Assembly: GCA_003254925.1 (NCBI GenBank)
Contig: QANZ01027638.1
Coordinates: forward strand, 188,304-252,303
Source of the DNA: Chamaecrista fasciculata
Lineage: Eukaryota; Streptophyta; Magnoliopsida; Fabales; Fabaceae
Reading direction: 5' to 3'
DNA: 64,000 bases
In this document: piece by piece, positions 51,961 to 62,987 of the stretch
Position numbering within the stretch: position 1 is the stretch's first letter
Layout of the letters: each line of letters opens with the position of its first letter
Made by a program: the position numbers and the translations under genes
Notes under the pieces: model-generated
What the model was told of the DNA's origin: nothing
The model's input: only the letters and a program-made list of their open reading frames with translations
Database searches by the model: none

Positions 51961-52634
51961 ACAAGCCCAAGCCTAGGGTTGAGATGTGGGACCCAAGATT
52001 ATTTTATGTTGTTAAATTGAGCTAAATTATTCTTTCAAGTGTTGGAATAGTGCTCATGTATTCTGGCAGCTGTAAATTAAATACGCCTAAAAACACATCT
52101 ATACTAGCACTTCAGAAAATTGTTAGAATAGTATAGTTTTTACTAGCATTTTTTATCTTTGTTACTAAAAACTGCCACTGTAGGTGTGTTTTCCAGTAGT
52201 GCTTAAAGTATGAGTTCTTTTTTTTTTTTTAACTGACCTCAAGTATAAATTCAGTTTCAATAATATCTCAAAAATATTTTTAGAGTAATTGTACTCTTTT
52301 TTTTTTGTCATATTGTACCTCACCGATACCAAGAGTAGCATTTGTTTAACAACAAATTATAAGTTTTGTTAAACAAAAGGAAAAACTTCATGATTTATCA
52401 AAGCTATTTGGAGATAGTGTAATAATATTAACATCTTCAAATGCTACTATCTCATTATTTTATATTTTCTTATAATTCTTTTTATTTTTTCAAGAACTCC
52501 CGTGCCACACTTCCATTCCCTACCTTCTGTTGGGCCCAAAATGAATGGATTAAGAAACATTGATTCCCTTGAGCATTTTGTTGTGAAAGAAAAAGAATTT
52601 GGTTCGTTACGGGTATCAACATATTACTTGGACT

Positions 52635-52687
52635 GATAGGAACTCTAAAATTTGCGGCAAAAAAAAAAAAAAAGATAGGAACTCTAA
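52635..52687 (+). mobile_element. Ultra-short poly(A) retro-insert with 14 bp TSD
   Basis: GATAGGAACTCTAA occurs at 52635-52648 and 52674-52687. The 25 bp insert is AATTTGCGGC plus 15 A's. A weaker candidate lies at 52206-52252 (AAGTATGAGTTC / AAGTATAAATTC around a T-run and AACTGACCTC), next to the CACTA right end. Confidence 0.7.
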
Positions 52688-53010
52688 TTTTTTATAAATA
52701 AAATTTTGATTCAAGAGAGTTTTATTTTCATGATAGAAGTGCACATATATATGGGAAGCGTTTATTTAGCAAAAGTTCCTTGAAGAAGTTGTAGTGGGAT
52801 ATATGAATCTAGGAATTCTTCTGGTTCCCTTTGGGTGGAGCAAACAAATATTATTCTTGCTTCCATATAGCAAACCCAAATCCATACTCAGGAATCATGC
52901 CATCATGAATCCTCATCATTATAAATTCTTTGGCAGACCAAAATGTTCTCTCAACTTCGCTCACCTTCCTCAAGCAGAAACAGAGAGGGTTGCATTCGTG
53001 ATCTCTGAGA

Positions 53011-54800
53011 ATGGCGGCACCGCAAGTCGACGCAGAATATCTCAAGGAAATCGATAAGGCTCGTCGCGACCTTCGCGCTCTGATCTACTCCAAGAACTGC
53101 GCTCCTATCATGCTTCGTTTGGCGTAAATGCCTCTCTCTCTCTATATATATATAATATGCTTGATTCGTATAATTTCTTGATCTTAATTTTCCTTTACTG
53201 TAAATCTCATTTCCTGAGTGGAATGGAAGTTAATTCTGGCAATCTGTTTATATGTATATTATATTTGCAGTTGGCATGATGCTGGAACCTATGACGCTAA
53301 GACGAAAACAGGAGGTCCTGATGGTTCAATCAGAAACGAGCATGAACTGAAACACAGCGCAAACAATGGTTTGAAAATTGCCGTCGACTTTTGCGGTGAG
53401 TTTTCTTTTCTTTTATTTTACTTCACCGGAATTTATTTATTTATTTTTTCTGCTTTGACTCGTTTTTTTTTTAAATTGAGAACAGAGGAAGTGAAGGCCA
53501 AACATCCAAAAATGACATATGCGGATCTTTACCAGGTGATTTAAGTTCTTCAAACTGCTAATTGATTTAAGATTTTTCAAATAAATATCTGCGTTATTCT
53601 GCGGAATATATAGATTGACTAGTATTAACGTGTCTGAGTTTGTGTTTTAGCTTGCTGGTGTTGTTGCAGTTGAGATCACTGGGGGGCCAACCGTTGACTT
53701 TGTTCCAGGCAGAAAGGTAAAATAATGGCAGAAGTTTTCACTGCATAATTAATTCGTGGCTGTTCAATAACTTTATTTTTCTCCTAATCAGGATTCCTTG
53801 ACGTCTCCGGAAGAAGGCCGTCTTCCAGATGCCAAACAAGGTATTTAATTACATCACGGTGATTGTAATTTTCTCTACTCTTGATTTAAGTCTCTAACTA
53901 ATATATCATACAGTGACCTGCTAGTCTCTGAGTTTCTAATGGGATGCATAGGATTTGACTATATTTGTGTGCATATTATTTTCGAGCTGATTAATTTCTA
54001 GAACATTGACCAGTTGACTGAAATCTTTATTTTCTTTCTAACTTGGTTCTTGTGAAGAATAGTCAATAGAAATCATAACGTGGAAATTTCTTGACTGATT
54101 GACTTAACTGATCACATGTTTTCAGGTGCATCGCATTTAAGGGATGTTTTTTATCGCATGGGTCTTACTGATAAAGATATCGTAGCTCTCTCTGGAGGCC
54201 ACACATTGGTAAAATGAGGTACTCAAAACTCCTTGAATAGTTGCAGAAAACTTGTAAACTTTTTTTTCATTTTGTTAATTAGGGTAAGGCACATCGAGAA
54301 CGATCAGGTTTTCAAGGCCAATGGACAAGGAACTATATGAAGTTCGATAACTCGTATTTTAAGTAAGTTGCTGAGATTATAAACATAGACAGAAATTTGT
54401 TGATTCAATGTAAGTGTGCGAACTAAAATTCCAGAGACACTTATCAGGGAATTGCTGAAAACGGAGTCGAATGACTTATTGAAGCTTCCCACAGACCGGG
54501 TTCTCGTAGAGGATCCTCAATTCCGAAAGTATGTTGAGCTTTACGCACAGGTAAACCCCAAAGAGTGAAACAACAATATATCAGTTGTTGCTAGTTGCTA
54601 CAATGTTCTCTGACCGAAATTCTAATGCGTTGTTGTTGCACTAGGATGAGGATGCATTTTTCGAAGATTATGCAACTTCGCACAAGAAACTCTCAGAGCT
54701 AGGCTTCAATCCACCGTCCACAGTTCAAATGTTTTGGACCAGGTTGAGAATGCTTTGTTCAAAGATGATGCGTGGCTCATCGAGAAGCTCTCAGAGCTAG
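53011..54800 (+). CDS. Ascorbate peroxidase, active-site-intact copy lacking the tail anchor
   Basis: Nine exons: 53011-53123, 53271-53395, 53486-53535, 53651-53716, 53792-53840, 54126-54208, 54283-54362, 54448-54550, 54645-54800; 274 aa. It reduces H2O2 with ascorbate. All key residues are present: [13 protein letters not shown] (distal Arg, Trp, His), [38 protein letters not shown] (axial His and ascorbate-binding Arg), GQWTR (proximal Trp), MKFDNSYFK (the Asp partner of the axial His). The body matches peroxisome/cytosol-type APX ([24 protein letters not shown]). Peroxisomal APX normally ends with a membrane anchor at about 286-290 aa; here the end is [20 protein letters not shown] with no hydrophobic segment, so it is probably soluble. 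A roughly 98 bp internal duplication in exon 9 explains the new end. Confidence 0.93.
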
Positions 54801-54815
54801 GCTAATCCACCCATC
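54645..54815 (+). repeat. 98 bp tandem duplication within the last exon of APX copy 3
   Basis: GATGAGGATGCATTTTTCGA onward (54645) aligns without gaps for about 60 bp with GTTGAGAATGCTTTGTTCAA onward (54743), both ending in CTCTCAGAGCTAGGC and then AATCCACC. The second unit would read [19 protein letters not shown] in another frame, matching the first unit's [19 protein letters not shown]. Spacing of 98 bp shifts the frame, so the second unit is read out of its original frame. Confidence 0.8.
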
Positions 54816-55198
54816 GTACGCCTACATGATAGATTTGTTGTTGTTAATGTTGCCTGCCTGACATTTGAGAATTCCCCTATGTTTCGTTTAATAAAAATAA
54901 AAATACTAATGATTCGAAGTGAGAAATCAGCTCAAATAAATTTATTTCCGCGTCAATGATGTGCGTCGTTTACAAATTACAAGGCATAACAAATGAAATA
55001 AAGAAAATGGTTGGTTAAACGAAATCTACCATATGCAGCTATTACTCCTTAGAACTACTTATCCTGCTTGGCTTGCATACCTCTTGGCTCTACAGAAAAA
55101 TAAAATAAAATGGAGAACAAGACCATCTCCATCCTAAAATTACATTATTGAGAATAATCCCCTTTGAAAATAAATAAAATGATGGTTAGCTTAGGCAG
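54801..55198. other. Convergent intergenic space between APX copy 3 and the TPR gene
   Basis: About 400 bp holding the 3' UTRs of two convergent genes. No other feature seen. Confidence 0.6.
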
Positions 55199-57004
55199 TT
55201 AGGCCCTTGGACTCAAAGACAACGTAATATCTTGGAAAACCTTAAGCCTCTTGTCAATTTTCCTCTGAAAGATTCCGGAAGTGCTGCTTGTGCTTGTGTC
55301 AATGACTTTATCTGACTCATCAGCTGTAGGTCCCAAAATCGCAGCAAGAATAGCATCTTCAAAATCTTTATTGTTGGGCAACAACTCTGTCAACTTGTCC
55401 TCATCACCCTCCGATGAAAGTCTTCTCGTCTTGTTCTCAGGTACCTCTGATTCCTTAGTCAACAACTTATTGTTAATCTCAGCATTCACAGACCTTGTTC
55501 TCTTCAGGCTCTCCGTGAATTGATGATTATTATGAATATTCCCAGTTGGTTCTCCCATCAATGCAGTCTCTTTATTAAGAGACTTCTTTGATGCATAAAA
55601 TGGTGGAGCTGCAACATTTAGTGAGTTGCCCAATGGTACAATAGGAGCAACCAGTGGTTTACCACCACCTTTGTTGCGCTGTGGAGCTATGTAATTCGGT
55701 ACTATATTCGAATTCATATTCTCATCAGCGAAATCATCATGGGTTTTGATGACATTGACATTTGCATTAGCATTTGTACTAGTGGTATTATTATTAGTAT
55801 GGTCCTTACAAGGCTGAGGTTGCCAGATTGATGAAGAACCCAGAAAAGCTTCAAAGAGTCTGCTCTGTTCAACTCTATCCATTCCTCCTTTGTTCATCAT
55901 TTCTGACTCCAAATCTTTCAGCATTTGCTGTGCCCTCTCGTAGGCTTTCAAGTGAGAGTCTGAGCCTCTTGGCCCATCTGCTACTGCAGGCTTCACTCTA
56001 CACAGTGTCTCTTTAGCCTCACAAATTCTCCCTTGCTTCATCAAGCATATTCCCAGATTGCACATCTTGTTGTTATCTGGTGCAATTGAAAGTGCTCTTC
56101 GGTAAGCATCTTCTGCTTCAATGTAATTGTTCTGTTGCATCAGTGCCCACGCTAGGTTTCCCTATATACCACAACAGGTCACAGAAAAATCAGTCATCAA
56201 AGTTAGACTTAATAGGATTATCCTATCCTACACTTTTGCTTCTTTCTTACCAGTAATCTAGTGGCTTCTTGCTCCACAGACACTTGAAACTTCTTTCCTT
56301 GAGATCTGGCGGTCTTCGTTCTCTTCCCATTGAAAGCCAGCCCTTGTTGAATTAGGTACAATTTGTGCTTTAGAAGGACTATTTGGTCATCTAGTCTCCC
56401 ACATCTCTGTCAAACAATAAACTTTTATTTTCAGTATTGTGAGTGATAACGAAAACGATGTAGGATAGAAAATATCCGTTACCAACAACAAAATAGGGAC
56501 CATAATGAATGACCTTGAAGAGATCCAAGAGGATATTATCAAGAGACTCTTGGGCTTGGTCGGAACACTTGCTTCGAAGTGATTTAATAGCTTCGATGGC
56601 TTCTTCTGCTCGATTCTGCTGCTTCATCACTATAGCCATATCTTTCAAAGCACTGTCTACCCTGTCTCCGGCATTAATGGCTGCCCAAAATAGAGGGATT
56701 GCTCTCTCTGGGTCCTTATCCACCAACTGAACAAAGAAAATTAAGAAGCAAAACACAAACAAATTCTCATTAAGGCCATAAGAATTAAGAACAGAGAAAC
56801 AAGATCGATTATGAGAAACCCTAGAAGCATATATACCTGAACGTTTTTGGCTCTGACATAAGGAGTGTCACCCACAGGGACCTTGTGGGTGACGTGGAAG
56901 GATTCCGATCTAGTTCTGAGAACTCCGAGAGGCTTCGCCGGAGAAGAAGGAGCAGACTTGGATGATCGGAAACCTGGAGGAGCATTCCACATATCTTGAA
57001 ACAT
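55199..57004 (-). CDS. TPR protein, POLLENLESS3-like (MS5/TDM1/SDI family)
   Basis: Four exons: 57004-56837, 56726-56514, 56406-56251, 56161-55199; 499 aa, all in frame. The family includes Arabidopsis MS5/POLLENLESS3 (TDM1), needed to leave meiosis after the second division, and the SDI sulfur-response proteins. N-terminal KVPVGDTPYVRAKNVQLVDK and PERAIPLFWAAINAGDRVDS are hallmark stretches. TPR-like helices cover about residues 60-270 (NRAEEAIEAIKSLR, GNLAWALMQQNNYIEAEDAY, MCNLGICLMKQGRICEAKET). A long disordered Asn/Ser-rich region follows, with a conserved acidic patch (NNKDFEDAILAAILGP) and the end KRLKVFQDITLSLSPRA. The long C-terminal region suits the POLLENLESS3-LIKE branch rather than the shorter SDI1 branch. 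Two MSA-like boxes upstream suggest G2/M expression. Confidence 0.92.
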
Positions 57005-57155
57005 GGTCAAATACTGTACTGCAATGTTATAAATCTTTTCTTTCTCAAGGAAAAATAATTGCAATTTCAGAGAGAGACAGAGCGAGAACGTGAAGGCAGG
57101 AAGAGAACGGATGAGAGGAGTGAAAGTGATCTGTTTAAATGGATGTTTGAAATCT

Positions 57156-57178
57156 TACCGTTAGAACTAGCCGTTGCG
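57156..57178 (-). promoter_or_regulatory. Pair of MSA-like (AACGG) mitosis-specific boxes
   Basis: On the minus strand, TCTAACGGTA and CGCAACGGCTAG occur 10 bp apart, about 150-175 bp upstream of the TPR gene's ATG. The first fits the MSA consensus YCYAACGGYY bound by three-repeat MYB factors that drive G2/M genes. Function is inferred from motif and position. Confidence 0.5.
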
Positions 57179-57221
57179 ACAATGCGGGTTTGCGTTCTCT
57201 TAAACGACTCTAATAAATTGA

Positions 57222-57876
57222 AGTCTAAAACATCATTTTGGTCCCTATTGTTTATCCAAAATTTTATTTTGGTACGTAATATTTTTATTACTCCATTTTG
57301 ATCCTTAATTTTCCCAATAATTTCGTTTTGGTCCTTAGTAAATTTCATAAGTGGTCTCTAACTGTTTCATATGGTCATATCTTTCTTGTTTTATACATAT
57401 GAATGCAATAAAATTAGAGCTACATATATATTTGATGAGTTTTTTTTTTATCTAATTGGAGTTATCAATAAACAAAATCAAATTAGACCCGAAAGTGGGT
57501 AACGTATTTCATGAAATTAGCCAGATCTCTTTCGTTTTAAGCCTAAATGCAAAGAAATCAAAGCTACGATGAGTTTTTTCTCTATCTAGTTAGAACATCT
57601 AACAAATGAGATTAAATAGTAATCCAACAGTAAGTTTGGTCAAAACATCAATATTAACTTTCAAAATAATATTTGATCTATTTGTCAATAGTCTCAACTA
57701 AATAGAGAAGTAATTCATCAAATGAAACTCGTAGCTCTGAATTCGTCGTATTCGGACTTGAAACGAGAGAGATATGACTTCATTCAATCGTTAAGGATAA
57801 AAAAACTTATGAGAAACATCAAGGACCAAAACAGAATTCAAAATAAACATTAGAGACCAAAATGTGATTCTAGCCA
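57222..57876. mobile_element. Non-autonomous DNA transposon, about 650 bp
   Basis: Left TAAAACATCATTTTGGTCCC and right ACCAAAATGTGATTCTAG are imperfect inverses, followed by mirrored TTTGGTCCTTAGTAAATTTC-type and CAAGGACCAAAACAG words. Internal paired words ATTAGAGCTACATAT..GATGAGTTTTT and AAACTCGTAGCTCTGAATT make the whole element strongly palindromic. No coding. Confidence 0.65.
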
Positions 57877-58070
57877 ACATTTTTTAATTAGAGTAGGTAA
57901 GTTAGTAAGCCACGTCACATTCCTGAATTGAAAACTCTAATCAGCAAGAATTTCAATACGTTCTTACCAAGTTAATGTTTTTTTGAAAATGAGGAGACAT
58001 CAAATCGATGACTAATGCGAAATTTGATCATTATAATTTTTTTGGCCAAATTAATTTTTCCCACAACTAA

Positions 58071-58119
58071 TTTATAGATCAAACTTTTTTTTTGTGGCCT
58101 GTTTTATAGATCAAACTTT
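58071..58119 (-). mobile_element. Ultra-short poly(A) retro-insert with 17 bp TSD
   Basis: TTTATAGATCAAACTTT occurs at 58071-58087 and 58103-58119. The insert of about 15 bp, on the minus strand, is ACAGGCCAC plus A's. Confidence 0.75.
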
Positions 58120-58187
58120 AAAGTACTATTATCGCTTTAATTCATTGACCAATGGTTTTCTTATGCTATGTATTATCGGTAAGTTTA

Positions 58188-58432
58188 TAATGCAAAGTTT
58201 GATTCTTGACATGAGATGCAATGGGTCATGAGCCAATAAAATAATGACACGTGGAAGAGTTGGTTGTATGTAAGTAGTGGTGTGACTCCATACATAGTTG
58301 TGATTGGTTAAAATTTTTTTTATTTTTTTTTATTTTTCAGCATTAAATTGTATCAATGGCTATAATTATGCCACATCAGCATTTGCATCCCATGTCAAGA
58401 ATCAAACTTTGCATCTTAAACTCACCCATGTA
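58188..58432. mobile_element. MITE with about 42 bp terminal inverted repeats
   Basis: Left GGTAAGTTTATAATGCAAAG, then TTTGATTCTTGACATGAGAT; right arm inverse GTGAGTTTAAGATGCAAAG, then TTTGATTCTTGACATGGGAT. 245 bp, no coding. Confidence 0.85.
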
Positions 58433-59266
58433 TTAATATTTCAACTTCGGGATTAAACTATATATTTTTTAAAAAATAAATATGGAATGTCTGTCACAAG
58501 AAAGAGAACAACAATTTTTTACAAGGTTATGAATAATAATTGAAGAAAATAAATTGATTGGCGGCTTATTGATTTTTACATTTGACTCTTGCATTAAGAA
58601 AATAAGAACTAATTTTCTTCATTTATCGTCGTGTCGTGTCCGTATTACTTCATGAAATTATAAGTTATAGATGGACTTCTATTTTTAATATTGAGTTTTG
58701 ACACAAGATTGACATAAATGAGTAATTGAATACCATGAAGACCATGGGGGAAAAAGAACGAGTTTGCCATTTCATCCCACATGGAGACTCGAATGCATAC
58801 CAAGATTTTGCCATCTCTCATATTTTCTTTAGTTTTGGTACGAGAAATTTTTAAAATTCCAAGCTTTTTGAATTCATATCCTCATAACTCACCACACTTG
58901 ACACTCAGATGAGAAGAACTTCACAGGCCTTCCTGCCCAAAAGGTAGATGAAACCACAATCAGTTACAAGAATCATCCTGCTATTAGATGGCTTCATCTG
59001 AATAATTGATTTCAATCTAAACTCACCATAATCATTAACTTGCATGAAAAAGAGATACAACCAGAACAACATTTTGTGTCACAGAAGGATCAGCATAAAA
59101 TATTTATGTTCTACATGTGTGGTTGCTATGAGAGTGAATCCCAAAAGATCAACACAGGCAATGGTACAATTTTTTAAAGATGAAATGGCAACAGTATAAG
59201 TTTAACCAACACTAAATTGGACCAACAACAAGAAAACAAGTGCAACAAATCATAAGGAAAAGAAAA
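58433..59266. other. Intergenic DNA and proteasome gene 3' flank
   Basis: No gene recognised. Confidence 0.5.
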
Positions 59267-62200
59267 TCATGTCTCCTTAGGAGGGGCTTTCTTTGCAGCC
59301 TCGGCAGCTGCTTTCTCAGCTTCAATCTCAGCCACAATTGCATCAATTTCAGCTTCCTCAAGTTGCCGCAGACCATGCTCCTTCGTCATCACAGCAACTT
59401 CTATGTTCTTGCCTCCACTCTCAACAACCTAATCACATATGTAGACAAGGAAAAGTACAAACTTAAGGATAATAATTATAGGGTCCATTTTCAAATGTAA
59501 AATAAAATGCAAATGAACAGTCAAAGAGGTCTACCGTAATCATGCATCATTCAGGCATAGGGAAAATCATTTAATCCATTATCAATCTGATGTTTGCTAA
59601 TTCTAAATATCTACGACTATAACATTGATCAGGTTTTACCACTGGTTTGTCTGACAACATACAAAGGCTTTGAAATAATACTAAACCATTTAGGTTGGTA
59701 GGACTAAATTTTCACAATAAACTGAGCAAAGGCATTGGTGGGCTTCACCATACCCGAAAAGGCTTCAAATGCATTAATTACCAAGTTTCTATGTACCATT
59801 ATACATCATTTTTCAGAACCAGAAAGACCAGTCTGCAATTGTCAATAATATATCCTAGGTTACAATGTGACTCCACGATGCCTTGCAATCAGGAATGATT
59901 GATCTATTCCAACAGGAACACTTAAAGAGTATGGATCTCAGAATCCAGAAGGAAGCAAAAAGAAAACTTCAAATTACAAGCTCCGAGGCAATGTCAACTA
60001 CGACACTATGAACTTCAATAATCAACACCAGTAGGGAACATAACACCACAACATCTATGCTAACAAAGTGAATGTTGGGTTTGGCTATCAAGCATCCTTT
60101 TTTACCATAACAATCCATAAAGAACCTAATATAATAATCCCAAGAATTTTAGTTAATTACTAACGTGGTTATTTGCTGGTGCCTTTGCAGAGGCAAATCC
60201 AAATTAAAGATAAGAAACGCATCTCGCCTAATCCATAATTTCAAATAAAGACATCTTCAATCAAGTGAACCACAAATGAAATCCCCCATAAATAACCTAA
60301 TTTTGTTTTTTTTTTTTGATCTGGAAGACTCGTGCACACTAGTGCAGAAATGATCACGGAAATTTTGAAGGTCAATATCACAAATCAATACAGAAACGTA
60401 AGATAGGAAGATGAGTACAAGGAGATATCTGATCGTCTTGATAACAATCCACACTATTAAAAAACTGCATACAATATTCAAACAATCATAATGAACAAAC
60501 TTAAGACAGGTACAAAATCATTTACTAGTATTTCAATATTAGCCAGAATACAAAATTATTTTTTTTAATTTTACGAAAAGAAAAAAAAATCTAAAACCAT
60601 GTAGAAAAATATCTGTATTACATAATAACTTTGATGTATTTTACTAACTACTATGTATTCCATGTCTAACAACAATACCTTGTTCAAATAGAGAATAAAG
60701 ACGTCAGATTTATGAATGAAGACTGTTCAACAATTAACAGTCATCTAAACTTTTCGAGAAAGTCACTGCAGCCTAAGTTAAGCATAAAACTGTCTGATCT
60801 GTATCTGCCTTGCATTTAGGCTATTTATTTCATCCAAAAAGGTCCTCGTAATTTGCTATCAAACGAAAAATAATTAAAAAATTGGACCATAAGACATATA
60901 TTTATCAGATCTTCTTTTTGAAAATATGAAGTCTTTGTCCATCAATGCAACAAAAACCAAGCTAATCCAACAAAAAGAGAGTTATATGAAAGTAAAGGCA
61001 TGTTTTGATGTATTTCACAACACCCAAGAAGCACTGGTACCCAATGTTTACCCAGTAAGGGTAGGGCACCATTTTGGCCGTACCAATGCTTCATAGGATA
61101 TTTGTAGAAGGGCAGAATAGGACACTGACTACGTCTTCCAAACAAGAATAGAAATACTGCAGATTGCAGCAAGAAACCTAAATAAATTCAAGGATGGATA
61201 TGGAATAAGAAATGAAGGAAGAATCATATTGACTTACTTCAAGCAAGGCTCTGATAGCCAGCTTCACAGTTTCTTGCCCAGATGTTTCTTTATAATTCTT
61301 CTCTAAGAATTCTCGAATAGAATTAGAGTTTCTGCCAGTTGCATTAGCTTTCCAAGCAGAAAATGTCCCAGAAGGATCTGTTTGGTACAGGGCTGGGGCG
61401 CTAGTGTATGGATCAAAACCAACAATCAAAGTTGAAAGGCCAAATGGTCTCACACCACCACTTTGAGTGTACTTTTGCTGAAGGCCAGCAATGTAACGAG
61501 TTATGTACTCAACAGTAACTGGATCCTCAACTGTAAGCCTGTGGCTTTGACATTCAACTCGTGCTCTGTTTATAAGGACTCGGGCATCGGCTTTTAGTCC
61601 TGCACAAGCAAGGGCAATGTGATCATCTAGATTGACAATCTTTCTCACCGATCTGCAAGACAAAAGTAACACATCATATAAAATGATATCACAAAATTGT
61701 ATACTGGACAAACATAAAATTACAAACCCCATATTTCCTTTTAAATTAAGCGGATTTGATAATTATGCAAAGATTTATGACCAAAAGAAGACCCATACAA
61801 TGATTTCTTCCAGCAGCACAAGGAAAGATATTATCAGTATCTCACTTCCTATATTTCCATCAGATATCAGAAATTGCGATAATCACAAACTGTTCACCCT
61901 AGGATTGAGGGTTTTCCTTGAAAGGAAATTTAGAAAGGTAAAAATTGGAAATTAAGAGACCCGTTAGCCAACCTACATACTAGTACTACTAGGTTGTACT
62001 TGAAAAACAATTCGTGGTAAATTTGTTCAAACTAATTATATCCATGTCGAAGCAGCTATGGTTTTAGTAAATATTATCTAAGCTTAGACTCTCAGAGAGA
62101 TTTGATCACCCAGTAAACCCTAGCACCAGATTTTAGCCTAATCGGAACGGTAACGGAACTATTTATAAGAATTTCAACTATCTATTAACTGAATTCCAGC

Positions 62201-62491
62201 TTCAAATTTCAGGTCAAGCAGAAATCAAAGTAAAAACTAAATAAAGAGAAAAAAAATATGAGTTTCAAAGAAAAAAAAGATCAAGTATATATGTACGGGG
62301 CTTAAAATAAGGGATCACCTGGTGTCTTGAAGTTTGGCGGTTGACTTTTTCTCGACGCCGAGAACAACAATGTCGGTACCGCGGACGCCGACGGCGGCGT
62401 TGCCTTTGCGGACAGCTTCGAGAGCGTATTCGACTTGAAAGAGATGGCCATCAGGTGAGAACACTGTGATTGCTCTATCATACCTCGCCAT
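59267..62491 (-). CDS. 20S proteasome subunit alpha type-7 (PAD-like)
   Basis: Three coding exons: 62491-62319, 61652-61238, 59428-59267; 249 aa, against about 250 for Arabidopsis PAD1/PAD2. It is a structural subunit of the outer alpha ring of the 20S core, in cytosol and nucleus. N-terminal [20 protein letters not shown] + EYALEAV is the conserved alpha-subunit signature (gate and H0 helix). Then [59 protein letters not shown], and the last exon [19 protein letters not shown] + [20 protein letters not shown], with an Ala-Lys-rich tail ending KAPPKET. Alpha subunits have no catalytic Thr, as expected. Intron 2 is about 1.8 kb (59429-61237); short frames in it are not supported. Confidence 0.96.
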
Positions 62492-62840
62492 GTGGATGAG
62501 ATTGTCTCTGTATCTCGTTCAAATCTGTAAAGTGAAGCTTTTCTTCCTCTTCTTCTTCTTCTGCTCAACACGACAAAGAGACGATCGAGTTAAAGCTTCC
62601 AAGAGAGATACAGTATTTGTTTCTCCACAGCTGCTTAAGCTACAAGAATTCTAATTGTTGGCTGGCTTGGGCATTCGGTAATTGGTAGCAAACAACCGGC
62701 CCATTAAATAATACAGGCCTTTATTTGGTTAGGCCCGTCTCATATCATTTCGGGCTTTTTGGGCTTTTGGTAGCAGACAGCTGGTTCATCCGTTAATACA
62801 TGCCTTTATTTGTTCAGGCCCATCTCAGATGTGCGGGCTC
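62492..62840 (-). promoter_or_regulatory. Proteasome gene leader and promoter with Site II-like boxes
   Basis: GA/CT-rich leader at 62535-62580. Upstream lie GGCCCATT (62698-62705), GGCCCGTC (62742-62749) and GGCCCATC (62818-62825), i.e. TGGGCC-type Site II words on the minus strand, common in plant housekeeping and growth genes. The boxes lie in two tandem units (see next entry). Confidence 0.5.
62660..62838. repeat. About 80 bp tandem duplication in the promoter
   Basis: 62673-62750 (TTGGTAGCAAACAACCGGCC .. ACAGGCCTTTATTTGGTTAG) is repeated at 62766-62828 (TTGGTAGCAGACAGCTGGTT .. ACATGCCTTTATTTGTTCAG). Each unit carries a GGCCC box at its end, so the duplication multiplied the Site II-like boxes. 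Confidence 0.7.
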
Positions 62841-62987
62841 CAGCTTAAGTAATTTTAGTTTTAGTCCAAAAACCTTGATAAAAAGATTCTTTTATACAAA
62901 ATAAAAATTTAAATTACTCTTTCGTCACTTTTTAAAACTTAAGCTACTTTTGTGCCATTTAATCATTTATTCTTATTCTTTTACTTT

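Larger units (their letters stand above)
48440..52201. mobile_element. Non-autonomous CACTA (EnSpm) element carrying gene fragments
   Basis: Left terminus CACTACTGGAAAA at 48440; right terminus TTTTCCAGTAGTG ending at 52201, its exact inverse over 13 bp. Both are flanked by a 3 bp CTT (48437-48439 and 52202-52204), the expected CACTA target duplication. The left subterminal region has many CTGCTGCTA / AACTGCTGG / TAGCAGCA words in both orientations, as in transposase-binding arrays. 3762 bp including a 144 N gap; no transposase is seen. Inside, on the minus strand, are several exon-like pieces with intact splice signals. It sits between APX-like copy 2 and APX copy 3. Confidence 0.92.

Noticed and set aside
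60257-61172. Short open frames in the proteasome gene's second intron
   Set aside because: They lie between two well-supported exons and show no family features.
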